Positions 1 to 10,200 of a stretch of DNA of 64,000 bases are shown here, piece by piece. A model generated the notes under the pieces. It was not told where the DNA came from. It saw only the letters and a list, made by a program, of their open reading frames with translations, and did not search any database. This DNA is from Prevotella sp. (GTDB taxonomy: Bacteria > Bacteroidota > Bacteroidia > Bacteroidales > Dysgonomonadaceae): assembly GCA_031285625.1 (NCBI GenBank), contig JAITVV010000029.1, forward strand, positions 1 to 64,000, read 5' to 3'. The translations under genes were made by a program, and so were the position numbers. How positions within the stretch are numbered: the stretch's first letter is position 1; each line of letters begins with the position of its first letter.

Positions 1-179
1 AACTTGGAAAGGTCTACCTGAGGGTTCTCCAGTACAGTATATTCAGGTTTCATAGTCTCAGTTGTTGTTTTTGTTGAATCTGAATCAGTTCCTTTAGTAT
101 CGGCGCTTTTTCCACCACCACAAGCTATAAATGCTCCTGCGATCATACAGCAACTCAAGCTGTAAACAATTTTTTTCAT
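1..179 (-). CDS. Lipoprotein, 5' end only (runs off the window start)
   Basis: Partial gene: only the first 59 or so codons are present, reading leftward from the ATG at 179. The product starts with a lysine-poor signal peptide (MKKIVYSLSCCMIAGAF) and a lipobox ending at Cys20, followed by a Gly/Ser/Thr/Asp/Lys-rich linker typical of Bacteroidetes surface or periplasmic lipoproteins. It lies 34 bp downstream of a secreted Gfo/Idh/MocA oxidoreductase in the same orientation and is probably its operon partner. In Bacteroidetes such positions are often filled by DUF1080 (3-keto-glycoside hydrolase) lipoproteins, but no domain residues are visible here, so that identity is inference from context only. 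Confidence 0.75.
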   Translation of the reverse strand, partial: MKKIVYSLSCCMIAGAFIACGGGKSADTKGTDSDSTKTTTETMKPEYTVLENPQVDLSK

Positions 180-213
180 CTTTATTTGGTTTTAGTTTTA
201 ATTAAATAATTAA

Positions 214-1689
214 TTACGGCATATCCGGCAATTTCCAGCCTTGACGATAAGTATGCTTGATCAATTCATTCGCAAAGTTTTGAGCATTGATAGGGTCAGT
301 CCAAATCTTATTAAATTTAGGGTCACCATCAACAATTTTAAAGTCATCCTTAATCAATATCTTGATTTCTTCGTTAGGATCGATATTTGTGAACTTCATG
401 TTATCTCCATCCCAATACAATTCCTTATTCAAGGTCTGCAAACGAATAGCTAATACTCCCATCACTACCATTTCGTTGAATGGTCCTGCTTCGCTGAAAT
501 CGGATTTAGTCAATACACGGCTGGAAGCATCTTCCTTACAAGCTCGTACCCAATCCATTTCGTGAGATGTTTCTACACGGCGTTGTGTCTTAGGTGCATT
601 CGGTTTGCGTCCTGACATTAACCAAGGATTTACTCCGTAGCATCCACAAATCAGTGTGTCTTTTGTACCATGGAAGATAACCAATCCACCGCCTTCGCCC
701 ATTAATTGTTTTCCTTGAGGGAAACCTTTGGGACGATCCGGCATCATACCGCCATCATACCAATGTACTTCCACTTCAGGCATACCCACTTTCGGCATAT
801 TGTCGCGGGCAGGGAATGTTAATTTAACATGTTGTGCCTGTGGTGCGCAATCTTGCAACAGCAAGGTAGATGAACCTTGTACTTTAGTAGGATAGCCCAA
901 ATTCAAGCCTTTGAATACAGGGTGCATGATATGGCAAGCCATGTCGCCTAATGCACCTGTACCATAATCCCACCAGCCGCGCCAGTTCCAAGGGGTATAT
1001 AATGCATTATAAGGGCGCACTTTTGCAGGGCCTGAAAATAAGTCCCAATTCAGGGTGTTTGGTATTTTATCCACTTTTTCAGGAGCATTTAGTCCCTGTG
1101 GCCAAATAGGACGGTCTGTAGCACATTCAACTTTTGTCACTTCACCTATCTCGCCATTGGCAATCCATTCGCAAACAAGGTTAACACCTTCTCCTGAAGA
1201 ACCCTGGTTACCCATCTGTGTAGCTACTTTATATTTTGCAGCTAACTTGGTTAGCAAACGGGATTCGTAAACGGTGTGAGTAAGGGGTTTCTGACAGTAC
1301 ACATGTTTACCCATAGTCATTGCGTCAGCAGAAACAATAGCATGTGTATGGTCTGCAGTTGCTACTATCACCGCGTCAATGTCTTTACCCATTTCATCGT
1401 ACATCTTGCGGAAGTCCCAGTATTTTTTTGCTTTAGGGAACCTGTCGAATACGCCTTTAGCATATTTCCAGTCCACGTCACACAATCCGACGATGTTTTC
1501 TGTAGCTTCCACAGCTTTGATATTAGCATGTCCCATACCGCCGATGCCGACAGCTGCGATGTTTAATTTGTCGCTCGGAGCCATGTGTCCGAAGTTTTTT
1601 CCTAACACCGAACTCGGGATAATCGTCAGTCCGATGGCGGCTTTAGCTCCCGTTGAAAGAAATTTTCTTCTCGAAATGTCTGATGCCAT
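214..1689 (-). CDS. Secreted Gfo/Idh/MocA family oxidoreductase
   Basis: A 491-residue NAD(P)-dependent sugar-type oxidoreductase. A twin-arginine-like leader (SRRKFL, residues 6-11, then a hydrophobic stretch) suggests export in a folded, cofactor-loaded state. The Rossmann motif GIGGMG is at about 48-53. The usual EKP signature carrying the catalytic lysine reads QKP here (133-135), a variant I recall from exported members of the family. The C-terminal half is the Gfo/Idh/MocA alpha/beta domain, longer than the typical 340-residue cytoplasmic enzyme. It sits between a second such oxidoreductase (71 bp upstream) and a lipoprotein gene (34 bp downstream), consistent with one operon. The substrate is unknown; oxidation of a glycoside at C3 is a reasonable guess from recently described keto-glycoside pathways. 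Confidence 0.9.
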   Translation of the reverse strand: MASDISRRKFLSTGAKAAIGLTIIPSSVLGKNFGHMAPSDKLNIAAVGIGGMGHANIKAVEATENIVGLCDVDWKYAKGVFDRFPKAKKYWDFRKMYDEMGKDIDAVIVATADHTHAIVSADAMTMGKHVYCQKPLTHTVYESRLLTKLAAKYKVATQMGNQGSSGEGVNLVCEWIANGEIGEVTKVECATDRPIWPQGLNAPEKVDKIPNTLNWDLFSGPAKVRPYNALYTPWNWRGWWDYGTGALGDMACHIMHPVFKGLNLGYPTKVQGSSTLLLQDCAPQAQHVKLTFPARDNMPKVGMPEVEVHWYDGGMMPDRPKGFPQGKQLMGEGGGLVIFHGTKDTLICGCYGVNPWLMSGRKPNAPKTQRRVETSHEMDWVRACKEDASSRVLTKSDFSEAGPFNEMVVMGVLAIRLQTLNKELYWDGDNMKFTNIDPNEEIKILIKDDFKIVDGDPKFNKIWTDPINAQNFANELIKHTYRQGWKLPDMP

Positions 1690-1760
1690 AATTTCTGTTT
1701 TTTTAGGTTAATATTGTTTTTTAGATTTAATGGTATATTTTAGTTACACTTCAGTTGTTT

Positions 1761-3455
1761 TTAACTTTGTTCTCCTCTTACAATTTCTTCTTTATCTTTG
1801 TCCCAGTACATTGTACGTCCTTCAAGATATGCACGTGTACCCATATGGGCAGTGATTGCTTCTTCGAAAGCAGCATCTATACCACAAGATGGTTTTCGAT
1901 TTGTATCACGGATACATTCAAGCCACTCCCTTATATGTAAGAACGTAGTGTCGTAACGTTTACCACCAAGATAAGAGTACAATAATCCACGTTGTGCAAA
2001 ATAAAGCTCTGTAGCTGAAGTTACTGCATCTACATTACTTTTTCCTGGTACGTATGTATAGAATGGGATATCCGGTTTGATGATGCCTTTATCCAGTTTT
2101 TCCTTATATCGTGTCGAGGCACTGTCCACTTTAACTGTTAGTGTATCACCTACTTCCATTGATGCATCATGTCCCATGATTACTTTACCCCTGTTGCGGT
2201 TACTAGCAAGTGTAGCGCTGTATAGCATGGTCATGTTTTTATCCGGGAATTCGAATGTTGTTTGTAGCACATCCGGCACTGTTCTGCCATCTTTGAAGAA
2301 ATATACGCCTCCCGAGGAAGTTGCCGAATGAGGAATACCCACACCCATTAACTGGTTAATTGCGTCATATTCGTGTGTTAATAAGTCTCCACTCAGACCT
2401 GTGCTGTAATCCCACCAGCAACGCCAGCGGAAGAAACGTTCAAGACTGAATTTACTTCTTTCATCAGGACCAACGTATTTTTCCAGTTTGTATTTGGTCA
2501 TATAGTCCATATATTCTTTGACCCTTTCATCGTTTCCTTCAAACTGTTTCCAATCGATGGTCTGAGGAGTAGCTGTAGGATCAATATCATATACCCAGGC
2601 TCCGTTAGGATCATTTCTGTTGGTACATACTTCTATTAATGTTACCGGTCCTAATAGTCCTTTATCTAATATTTCTTTCGCTTTATGGTAGCTATCTACC
2701 TGACGACCTTGATGACCTAATTGGAAAACGATACCTGTTTGTTTAATAATATCCCTTACCATGTAAGTTTCAGGTACAGTCCATGAAAGTGGTTTTTCGC
2801 AATAAACATGTTTTCCAGCCTTTGCTGCATCCATTGCCATTGTACTGTGCCAATGGTCGGGAGATGCAATAATGATAGCATCTATATCGTCTGCAGCCAG
2901 CATTTCCTGATAATGGCGGTAACGTTTAGGAGCTGGTCCGGGTGTTCCTCCCAGGCCTTCTCTTTTTACATTAGCTCCGGCTGCGATTCCCTGCTCTGCA
3001 AAGGTGTCGAAGATATCACATACTCCTGTGATAACGATGTTCAAATCTTCTTGCTCTTTGAATAGCTGGTAACGTGTATCTTTTTTATCTTTTTTAGATT
3101 GATCGATAAGATCTTGTAAAGATTCCGGTGTTGCAAATCCTGCAGCTCTTAATAGTTGTTTTCCCCTGATACCACAACCTATAATACCCAGGCGGATTTG
3201 TTTTCCGTTTGGTTGTAATTCAGCTATGCTCGGGCTTTCTTTACTAAGGCTAAAAACATCACTCACATCCCGGAGTGTTTTGTCATGTTTTTGTTTTTTA
3301 TAAACGCCATAAGCCATGGCTCCCAGAATAGGAACAGTAGCAAGTGCTTTGAGTGCATCGCGTCTTCCCTGCGATTCAGGGAGCGCATTTTCATTGGAAT
3401 GTATTTTATCTTTATTTTTATCTGGTTCTGGAACTTTCTTATCTTCTGATGTCAT
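1761..3455 (-). CDS. Secreted Gfo/Idh/MocA family oxidoreductase (long form)
   Basis: A 564-residue paralogue of the next gene in the operon. A Lys/Asp/Glu-rich N-terminus leads into RRDALKALATVPILGAMAYG (from residue 31), a twin-arginine-like export or membrane-anchor segment. The NAD-binding motif GIIGCGIRG is at about 90-98 and a canonical EKP motif (YCEKPLSW) near 217, so the catalytic lysine is retained. It begins 14 bp after the stop of the DoxX gene, so the two are surely co-transcribed. Two different exported oxidoreductases side by side suggest sequential or complementary oxidation of a sugar, with reoxidation of bound nucleotide or electron transfer in the periplasm. Family assignment is firm; substrate is unknown. 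Confidence 0.9.
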   Translation of the reverse strand: MTSEDKKVPEPDKNKDKIHSNENALPESQGRRDALKALATVPILGAMAYGVYKKQKHDKTLRDVSDVFSLSKESPSIAELQPNGKQIRLGIIGCGIRGKQLLRAAGFATPESLQDLIDQSKKDKKDTRYQLFKEQEDLNIVITGVCDIFDTFAEQGIAAGANVKREGLGGTPGPAPKRYRHYQEMLAADDIDAIIIASPDHWHSTMAMDAAKAGKHVYCEKPLSWTVPETYMVRDIIKQTGIVFQLGHQGRQVDSYHKAKEILDKGLLGPVTLIEVCTNRNDPNGAWVYDIDPTATPQTIDWKQFEGNDERVKEYMDYMTKYKLEKYVGPDERSKFSLERFFRWRCWWDYSTGLSGDLLTHEYDAINQLMGVGIPHSATSSGGVYFFKDGRTVPDVLQTTFEFPDKNMTMLYSATLASNRNRGKVIMGHDASMEVGDTLTVKVDSASTRYKEKLDKGIIKPDIPFYTYVPGKSNVDAVTSATELYFAQRGLLYSYLGGKRYDTTFLHIREWLECIRDTNRKPSCGIDAAFEEAITAHMGTRAYLEGRTMYWDKDKEEIVRGEQS

Positions 3456-3469
3456 GATAGATATGCTAA

Positions 3470-3955
3470 TTAACGTTTGAATAATTTAGACAGATATCGG
3501 TCGAGTCCGATGATGTGCGAGGTAGGAAAATATATCAATACCATCAGTGCGCCTATTTCGATAATATTTTTGTCTATCCACAGATAGGAACCTTCAGTTG
3601 GCATAAGATAATCTGCACCTACAAAAGGAGGATGCGATAAATAGAACAAAGCCAGGAATATAATCCCGCCAATGGATGCAATACGCGAAAAACATCCCAG
3701 AATGAGACCTAGACCTATGAGGGTTAATCCATAGATGTTTACATAATTGGATACTGCAAGGAATCCTTCATTTCCTGCTATATTCTGGAAAAAACCAGAG
3801 AGGAATCCATCTGAATCCATAAGATAGGGATAGGCTGACCAGCCCGAATTGAAAAGTTTCACAAGACCTTCGTACAAGAAGTGCCAGCCAATGAGTAATC
3901 TCAATACGACCAGCCAAAGGGTCTGTGAACGCGAATAAGATGTTAGTTTATTCAT
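3470..3955 (-). CDS. DoxX family membrane protein
   Basis: A 161-residue integral membrane protein with about four hydrophobic segments: LWLVVLRLLIGWHFLYEGLV near the N-terminus, YVNIYGLTLIGLGLILG, IASIGGIIFLALFYLS, and NIIEIGALMVLIYFP. The N-terminal R-x-x-x-G-W-x-F-x-Y-E-G-x-x-K pattern is the DoxX hallmark. DoxX proteins are linked to quinone or thiosulfate redox chemistry. First gene of a likely four-gene minus-strand operon (DoxX, two Gfo/Idh/MocA oxidoreductases, lipoprotein), where it may pass electrons from the exported dehydrogenases to the quinone pool. That role is inference from gene order. Confidence 0.85.
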   Translation of the reverse strand: MNKLTSYSRSQTLWLVVLRLLIGWHFLYEGLVKLFNSGWSAYPYLMDSDGFLSGFFQNIAGNEGFLAVSNYVNIYGLTLIGLGLILGCFSRIASIGGIIFLALFYLSHPPFVGADYLMPTEGSYLWIDKNIIEIGALMVLIYFPTSHIIGLDRYLSKLFKR

Positions 3956-4335
3956 GGGTTAAGTTAGTAATATAAAATAAAATCTGTCTTTTGTTAGACT
4001 TATAAAAAAATTAAAGATTGTTTCCACACTAATAAACTGGAGTTCTGCTTTTTGGCTTTTCATGTATTTCTTCTAATACAGGTCGTCGGGCCTTTAAGTA
4101 TTTGTTTCTGAGCATTTTAGACTCCAGTCAACTAAAAATTAATTAACTCTAAATTATTCAATTGAAAATGCGGAATAAAGCTAGGAATATTTTAAGTAAT
4201 TAATTCCTTTATCATTGTTAAAAAAAGTTGGGAATTATAATAAATTGTATATCAAACATAAATTTATACCGACAAAATCATGTTTAATTCAAAATAATAT
4301 AATAAAATAATCGGACATTTGTAACAATTTAATAT
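3956..4335. other. Gene-free spacer between two minus-strand units
   Basis: 380 bp of very AT-rich sequence with no convincing ORF. It must hold the promoter of the DoxX operon and the 3' end of the 4336-5325 transcript. The only signal seen is a perfect minus-strand -7 box TATGTTTG (complement at 4253-4260), about 300 bp from the DoxX start and without a matched -33 element, so it is weak evidence. Confidence 0.5.
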
Positions 4336-5325
4336 TTATCTGCTATCAGAAGGGTATATTATACCTATTTGTTTTCTTATTTCATCGACTATTTCTATTG
4401 TAATTAGCGAGTTCTCATGACTATTAATGCTGGACTCCCTTCTTCCTTCCTTTATTAAATTGATAAATTCGGCAATCTCAAAGTAATACTCATGGGTAGG
4501 ATTAGGGGTGCTTATGGTGGATTCATTTCTTCCTCTTTGTTTTAATGTTACATTATTAATAATGTTTATGCGATCCGAAGTTATTGTTCCTTCTTCTCCT
4601 TGTATTTCGGTTGGTAAGTTTGAATCTGCAATTTTTGAATATAATACAGTTGCATTCATCCCATCATATTCAAAATTAACAGCTCCCTGTCCATCTGCTC
4701 CGGTAGATAGTTTTAGCCCTGTGGCACTAACTTTTTGAGGGCGGCCAAACAAAACTACCATCGGATATATTGTGTATACGCCTAGATCCATAACTGCACC
4801 ATTGGATAGTTTGGGATCGAAAGCATTCAATACGATACCTTCTTTTAGTTGATCGTAACGGGAAGAATATTGACAATAACAAGAAAAATACCGGCGTATC
4901 TGCCCTATTTCTTTAATATGATCTTTTATCACAGAGAAATTTGGGGTCAGTGTTGGTTTCATTGCCTCCATCAGAGTTACATTGTTTTTTTCTGATACGG
5001 CTATCATTTCTTTTACCTCATTTGCATTAGATGCAAAAGGTTTTTCACACAATACATGCTTGCCATGTTGCATAAATAAGATACTTTGAGGAGCATGCAG
5101 GGAGTTTGGTGAGGCTATATAAACGGCATCGATCAGATTACTTGCCGCCATTTCTTCAAGCGAAATAAATGTATGGGGGATGTTATGCTTCTTTGCAAAT
5201 AGGTCAGCTTGTTCTTGAGTACGTGAGTAAATAGCTGTCAATTCGAAGCGTGAGTCTAGTTTTGCAGCTTCTAAAACTTTATCTACTATAAAATTAGTAC
5301 CAATTACACCAAAGCGTACTTTCAT
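4336..5325 (-). CDS. Cytoplasmic Gfo/Idh/MocA family oxidoreductase
   Basis: About 329 residues, the usual length of soluble family members. It has no export signal: the start MKVRFGVIGTNFI goes straight into the Rossmann fold. The motif CEKPFASN (EKP at 94-96) carries the catalytic lysine; the rest is the C-terminal sheet domain. The reading frame is open further upstream to a TTG at 5373, but a promoter -7 box overlaps that position, so the ATG at 5325 (or the ATG at 5349) is preferred. Homologues include trans-1,2-dihydrobenzene-1,2-diol dehydrogenase and glucose-fructose oxidoreductase-like enzymes; substrate unknown. Apparently monocistronic. Confidence 0.88.
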   Translation of the reverse strand: MKVRFGVIGTNFIVDKVLEAAKLDSRFELTAIYSRTQEQADLFAKKHNIPHTFISLEEMAASNLIDAVYIASPNSLHAPQSILFMQHGKHVLCEKPFASNANEVKEMIAVSEKNNVTLMEAMKPTLTPNFSVIKDHIKEIGQIRRYFSCYCQYSSRYDQLKEGIVLNAFDPKLSNGAVMDLGVYTIYPMVVLFGRPQKVSATGLKLSTGADGQGAVNFEYDGMNATVLYSKIADSNLPTEIQGEEGTITSDRINIINNVTLKQRGRNESTISTPNPTHEYYFEIAEFINLIKEGRRESSINSHENSLITIEIVDEIRKQIGIIYPSDSR

Positions 5326-5370
5326 TGAGGCATTTCTTGACAATTCCATATATAATCTATTATATTTTAG

Positions 5371-5378
5371 CAAAGGTA
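5371..5378 (-). promoter_or_regulatory. Bacteroidetes -7 promoter box (TACCTTTG)
   Basis: On the minus strand this reads TACCTTTG, an exact match to TAnnTTTG. No clear -33 TTTG is present. Transcription would begin near 5364, which rules out the TTG at 5373 as the translation start of the oxidoreductase gene and leaves a short leader to 5325. Confidence 0.55.
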
Positions 5379-5451
5379 TGTATTTGGGTTTATATAATAG
5401 TGATTAATTAAAATTTATTGTTAATATCCGATGAATGCTTTAATTTTTTAT

Positions 5452-5489
5452 AAGGCTGCCTGAAAAGCATTTACTTCTTAGGCAGCCTT
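5452..5489 (-). terminator. Hairpin after the SusD gene
   Basis: Stem AAGGCTGCCT (5452-5461) pairs with AGGCAGCCTT (5480-5489) around an 18-nt loop, 13 bp beyond the SusD stop. The T-tract is poor on this strand. The same stem sequence follows the other SusD gene at 37151-37188. Confidence 0.6.
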
Positions 5490-5501
5490 TATGAAAATTA
5501 G

Positions 5502-7211
5502 TTAATAACCAGGGTTTTGTTCCAGCAGCGGATTTGCTGACATGTTTCTTTCATCTATAGGAAAACGGTTTTTATTTGGATCGTTTGAAGCTTTATGATC
5601 CCACCAGTTTTCAGTTACATAGGCATTCCAACGTATCAGGTCGGTACGGCGGCGGCCCTCCAGTAAGAATTCGATTTTCCATTCATTGAGCATCCGGTAT
5701 TTATCAAGGTTAGTTGCTGTTACCGGATTCGGATCATTTCCATTTTCGAAATAGCGTGCACGTACCTGATTTATCAACTCTGCGGCTTTAGCCTTGTTGC
5801 CCGCTCTCAATTCGCATTCCGCCAATGTGTAATAGAATTCTGTAAGCCTCATTATAGGAATATTCGGTTCCCATAATTTTTCGCGTTCTGCATATGTAGG
5901 GACAGGGCTTAGTTTCATCGAACGTATTCCTGAATTTTCTTCTGCAGTAGCAATTGTAGAAGGCAGGTCGTCTATTGTAGGATATTCTGCTGTTCCCAGT
6001 TTCTTCATATATGTTATCTGGTCTACCAGGGTGATCACTTCTCCCAGATATTCTCTGGCACCGGTACACACAGCTCCATCCAATGGATTTTCCTGTCTTC
6101 CCATCATAAACATTCCTCTGTACTTGCTTCCTCCGAGATATACATATTGCTGCTTACGTACATCAGTATCTTCAAACAAGCCGAATGGTCCTGCCAGTTT
6201 GTAATCATATTTTTGTCCGTTAGGCTTAAGGGAAGGGACCAAAGCATATCCGTTATGTCTGTCTAATCCGTCTATCCCACCAAGTATTACATATGAATTG
6301 TAATGATGCATGGTTGCGAAAAAGCCCGCATCTGTGGTACCTCCGGTTTTTGTACTCGGTACACCCCACATGATTTCTGTGCTTTTGTCGTTCTCGAAGC
6401 CGAAGGTCATTGTCCAGTCATCTTCTAATTTATAGGTTCCGTATTTGCCGTCAATAATGTCCCTGCATATTTGCGCGGCCTCTTCATACATCGGTTTCTT
6501 TATATAGGCTTCAGCATTAAAGTATAATTCGGCTTTTAGTCCCATTGCCACTGCCTGTGATATATTTCCGGTCTCTTCTTTTCCCAGCTCGGTTTTCTTT
6601 GGTAGCAGAGGAATAGAAATATCCAGCAATGAATCGATATGGTTGAAAGTTTCTACATCAGTATTTCTTCCTTTAATTGCTGTTTCTCCCCGGCGATAGA
6701 TAGGAACACCACCAAAAAGATCCAATCCTTCTTTATAAAAGAATGCTATGAGCGCGTGTTGTTGTGCCAACATAGACTCCTTTGTGCCTTCAGGAAAGTT
6801 GAGAGCCTGAAAATCTACATTTTTGTCAATATCATCAAGGGCATCATAGGCAAGAGCAATACCCATACCAAAACCATACCAACTGTTATATAATCCTAAT
6901 GACGTGATTGAATATTCGTGATGATGGAATAATTGGGTCTCTCCTCCATTATACCAGTCACTACCACGGGTTGGCAGACAGAGTTCATCTGTACCTAGCT
7001 CCTGTAACCTATAGCGGGAATCATCGGATGCCCTGTACCATCTCCAATGTGTAAAAGGCCGGTTAAAACGTTGCCATACGGCATCTTGCGAGGTGAAAAA
7101 TGTATTCGGGTCTGCCTCTGTGAAAAATTCTGCATCAGTATTACACGCCGTAAATGAAAATGTGAGTGCTGACAGAACGGCTCCTATTATTAATCGTTTT
7201 ATTTTTTTCAT
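5502..7211 (-). CDS. SusD/RagB family nutrient-binding lipoprotein
   Basis: A 569-residue outer-membrane lipoprotein. Signal peptide with lipobox FSFTAC, acylated Cys23. The family hallmark is the C-terminal helical segment RLTEFYYTLAECELRAGNKAKAAELINQVR, followed by EWKIEFLLEGRRRTDLIRW, which closes the tetratricopeptide-like core. SusD proteins cap the SusC transporter and capture oligosaccharide or glycopeptide. It lies 15 bp downstream of its susC partner and is co-transcribed with it. No glycoside hydrolase or regulator is attached to this pair, so the ligand cannot be guessed; the oxidoreductase genes further downstream are the nearest metabolic genes. Confidence 0.95.
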   Translation of the reverse strand: MKKIKRLIIGAVLSALTFSFTACNTDAEFFTEADPNTFFTSQDAVWQRFNRPFTHWRWYRASDDSRYRLQELGTDELCLPTRGSDWYNGGETQLFHHHEYSITSLGLYNSWYGFGMGIALAYDALDDIDKNVDFQALNFPEGTKESMLAQQHALIAFFYKEGLDLFGGVPIYRRGETAIKGRNTDVETFNHIDSLLDISIPLLPKKTELGKEETGNISQAVAMGLKAELYFNAEAYIKKPMYEEAAQICRDIIDGKYGTYKLEDDWTMTFGFENDKSTEIMWGVPSTKTGGTTDAGFFATMHHYNSYVILGGIDGLDRHNGYALVPSLKPNGQKYDYKLAGPFGLFEDTDVRKQQYVYLGGSKYRGMFMMGRQENPLDGAVCTGAREYLGEVITLVDQITYMKKLGTAEYPTIDDLPSTIATAEENSGIRSMKLSPVPTYAEREKLWEPNIPIMRLTEFYYTLAECELRAGNKAKAAELINQVRARYFENGNDPNPVTATNLDKYRMLNEWKIEFLLEGRRRTDLIRWNAYVTENWWDHKASNDPNKNRFPIDERNMSANPLLEQNPGY

Positions 7212-7226
7212 TATAGTATCAGTTTT

Positions 7227-10200
7227 TTAGAATGATAATTGAACTCCTAATATATAACTGCGTGTCTGTGGATAGAAACCTAAACCTTCTATACCATTAT
7301 CCTTAATACCATTGATATTCACTTCCGGATTTAATCCTCCATATCCGGTAAAGGTGGCTACGTTAGTTGCTGTAACATAGAAACGGGCATGGTTGAACAG
7401 ATTTTTTGTATACCTCTTAAGATCCAGATTATAACCAATATTGATTGCATCTATCTTCAGGAAGGTTCCGTCTTCCAGGAAGAAATCGCACAATTGCTTT
7501 TCTCCTTTGATATGTGAGTTCTTTTCATAAGCTTTTTTTAGGAGATTGGTTTTTTGTCCATCATTAGGCAGAGCATAATACATATCTATTGTGTTGTATA
7601 CATCAAAATCTATCCAGCTTCTCAGATTAACTGTCATATCCCAGTTCTTATAACTCACACTATGACTCCAACCCACAACTAACGACGGATTGAAATTACC
7701 CATATGCCTCTTGTCTTCTTGTTTCTTTTCTGATGCGGGAATTATATCCCCGGCTTTATTATATAGCAGGAATTCTCCCTTATCATCGAAACCGGCAAAT
7801 TTCCAAAGATAGAAACTTCCTATTTTCATATTTTCCTGAACACGGAGTGCATCTCCCGGATTTCCCGGAGAGGGCATACCACCGGAACTTATATAACTGT
7901 TGATACCCATATCAAGCATTTTAGTGGTATTGTGACTAAAATTTATGTTGGTTGAATAATTCCAGTTTTTGCTTCTTACTATATCTGCTCCAAGTTCTAT
8001 TTCCCATCCTTTATTTTCAAGGTTACCTATATTTTTATACATTTCCTGAGTAGGATATGGCGGAGATGGAACAACTACGGTAAAAAGTAAGTCATTTACT
8101 TTACGTCTGTAAGTGTCAAATTTTCCGTATAGCCTGTTATCGAAGAGAGAGAAATCCAATCCGATATTCCATTCTGCTTTTTCTTCCCATCTCAGATCCG
8201 GGTTGGGTGTTTTAGATTTTCCATATGTGTTTAACCAAGCACCACCACCAGGTAAAGGCCATCTTTGATCGGCACTATAAGTAATCTTTGAATAGTCGGC
8301 GCTAAACCCATTATTACCTGTAACCCCGTATGCGAAACGCAGTTTTAGATCATTTATAAAGCTTATGTCCTTCATAAAATCTTCTTTGGAAATACGCCAT
8401 CCGGCTGATAACGCCCAGAATGTTCCCCACTTGTTAGCATCAGAGAATTTTGAAGATCCCTCGCGGCGTAATGTAGCCGTAGCCATATATTTGTCATCAT
8501 AAGAATAGTTCGCCCTTGCAAAGAATGCTAATAGTTTTTCTTTGATATCTCTTCTTGATTTCATGTCAGCATCCCCCTCTTTAAGGTAGGACCCTTCATT
8601 CATATCCCAAAACTCAGTGCCATCTACGGAAAAATTGTAGTTAGTCATCTCAAAATATTCCCTATCATGCGTGAAATAGCTATAACCTGCTACTGCATTA
8701 ATGGAATGCTTATCAATTTGTTTTAAATAGGTCATATAACCTTCTACATTCACATTTTCACTTTTATCGAATTTTAGGTGGGCTTCCCCTCTTCTGTTTT
8801 TCTGTAATTCTTCTCTGTGCTGTTTTGACCTGAATTTGTGCTGTTCCCACTGACGGCGCTCAAAACCTATGGTTTGTTGATAGGATAGTCCTTCGATAGG
8901 TAATACATTCAATTTGAAAGTAAAATCGGGTTTAAACCACTGATCCAGTCCTTCGTCTTTGAATAAGTTGGCATCAGCCACTACATTATAATCTTCTGTA
9001 TCATTCAGCCAGATATTATAACCAGTTTCACTTGTAGCATCGTAAGGCGAACGTGTAGGGTTATTTCGCAATGCCTGCCTGAAATCAGGACGCCCCTGCT
9101 TTCTTTTAGCCTGCCTGTAGTCAGCACGCATCATAACATCTACCCATCCCTCCAGTAGTTTAAAGTTTGTATTTATTCTTCCCCCATAGTCATTTCTACT
9201 GTCATTGATAGGTAATCCCTTATTTTCTCCGTAGAAGAGCGATGTATATATCTGTGCATTTTTTACTCCTCCACTCAGAGTAACTACATGCCTTTGCGAA
9301 ATAGGATTATCATTCAGCAATTCTTCATACCAATCGGTACTAGATCCGAAATCTTGCCCTCTACCATGTGCTACGAATTCTTCAGCTGAAAGGACTTTGG
9401 GTTTTGCATAGTCTTGTCTCATGGTCAACTCTCCAGTATAGGTTGCATTTACCTTACCGTTAGTATCTCCCCCTTTTTTGGTAGTTATTAAAATAACTCC
9501 TCCGGCCGCACGTGTACCATAGATGGCTCCTGCAGAGGCATCTTTCAGCACATCGATAGATACAATATCTTCCTGCAATACAGAGCGGATATCTCCTCCA
9601 GGCATCCCATCGATAACCACAAGTGGTTCCTGTCCTGAATTTGCTGAAGCGACTCCCCTAAGCTGAAATGAATTACTTGAGTTAGGACCGGTATTAGGAG
9701 ATATCATCAGCCCTGCAATTTTTCCTTGTAGTGCATTTGCTACCGAAGTGGAACCTACACCTTGTACCAGGTCTTTATCGGAAATAGAAGTAATGGAACT
9801 GGTTACCTGTTTCTTTTCCAATGTACCATAACCGATTACAACTACTTCGTCCAGAAGCTTGGTATCTTCAACTAGGACAACATTAATAGAGGTCTTTCCA
9901 TTTACATCTATTTCTTGTTTATGGAATCCAATAAAAGAAAATACAAGTGTCGAATTCGAATTAGGTACATTTATAGTATATGTACCATCCAAATCTGTCA
10001 TTACTCCGGTTGTAGTTCCTTTAACTACAACGCTTACTCCGCTGAGTGGGTCGCCGTTCTCATCTGTTACAGCCCCTTTTACAGTAAGGTTATTTTGTTC
10101 AGTGTTTTGGATTTCATTCGTGTCTTTTACTTCTATTGCTGAGGCGAATGAATATTGAAAGAAAATAAGAGAGAGGAGCAGGAACAACACCTTTCTTCCA

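Noticed and set aside
4036-4128. ACTGGAGT/ACTCCAGT inverted repeat
   Set aside because: Short 8-bp arms 77 bp apart in AT-rich sequence, likely chance.
5326-5373. TTG-initiated extension of the cytoplasmic oxidoreductase
   Set aside because: The TTG overlaps the -7 promoter box at 5371-5378, and the Rossmann fold begins at the later ATG.
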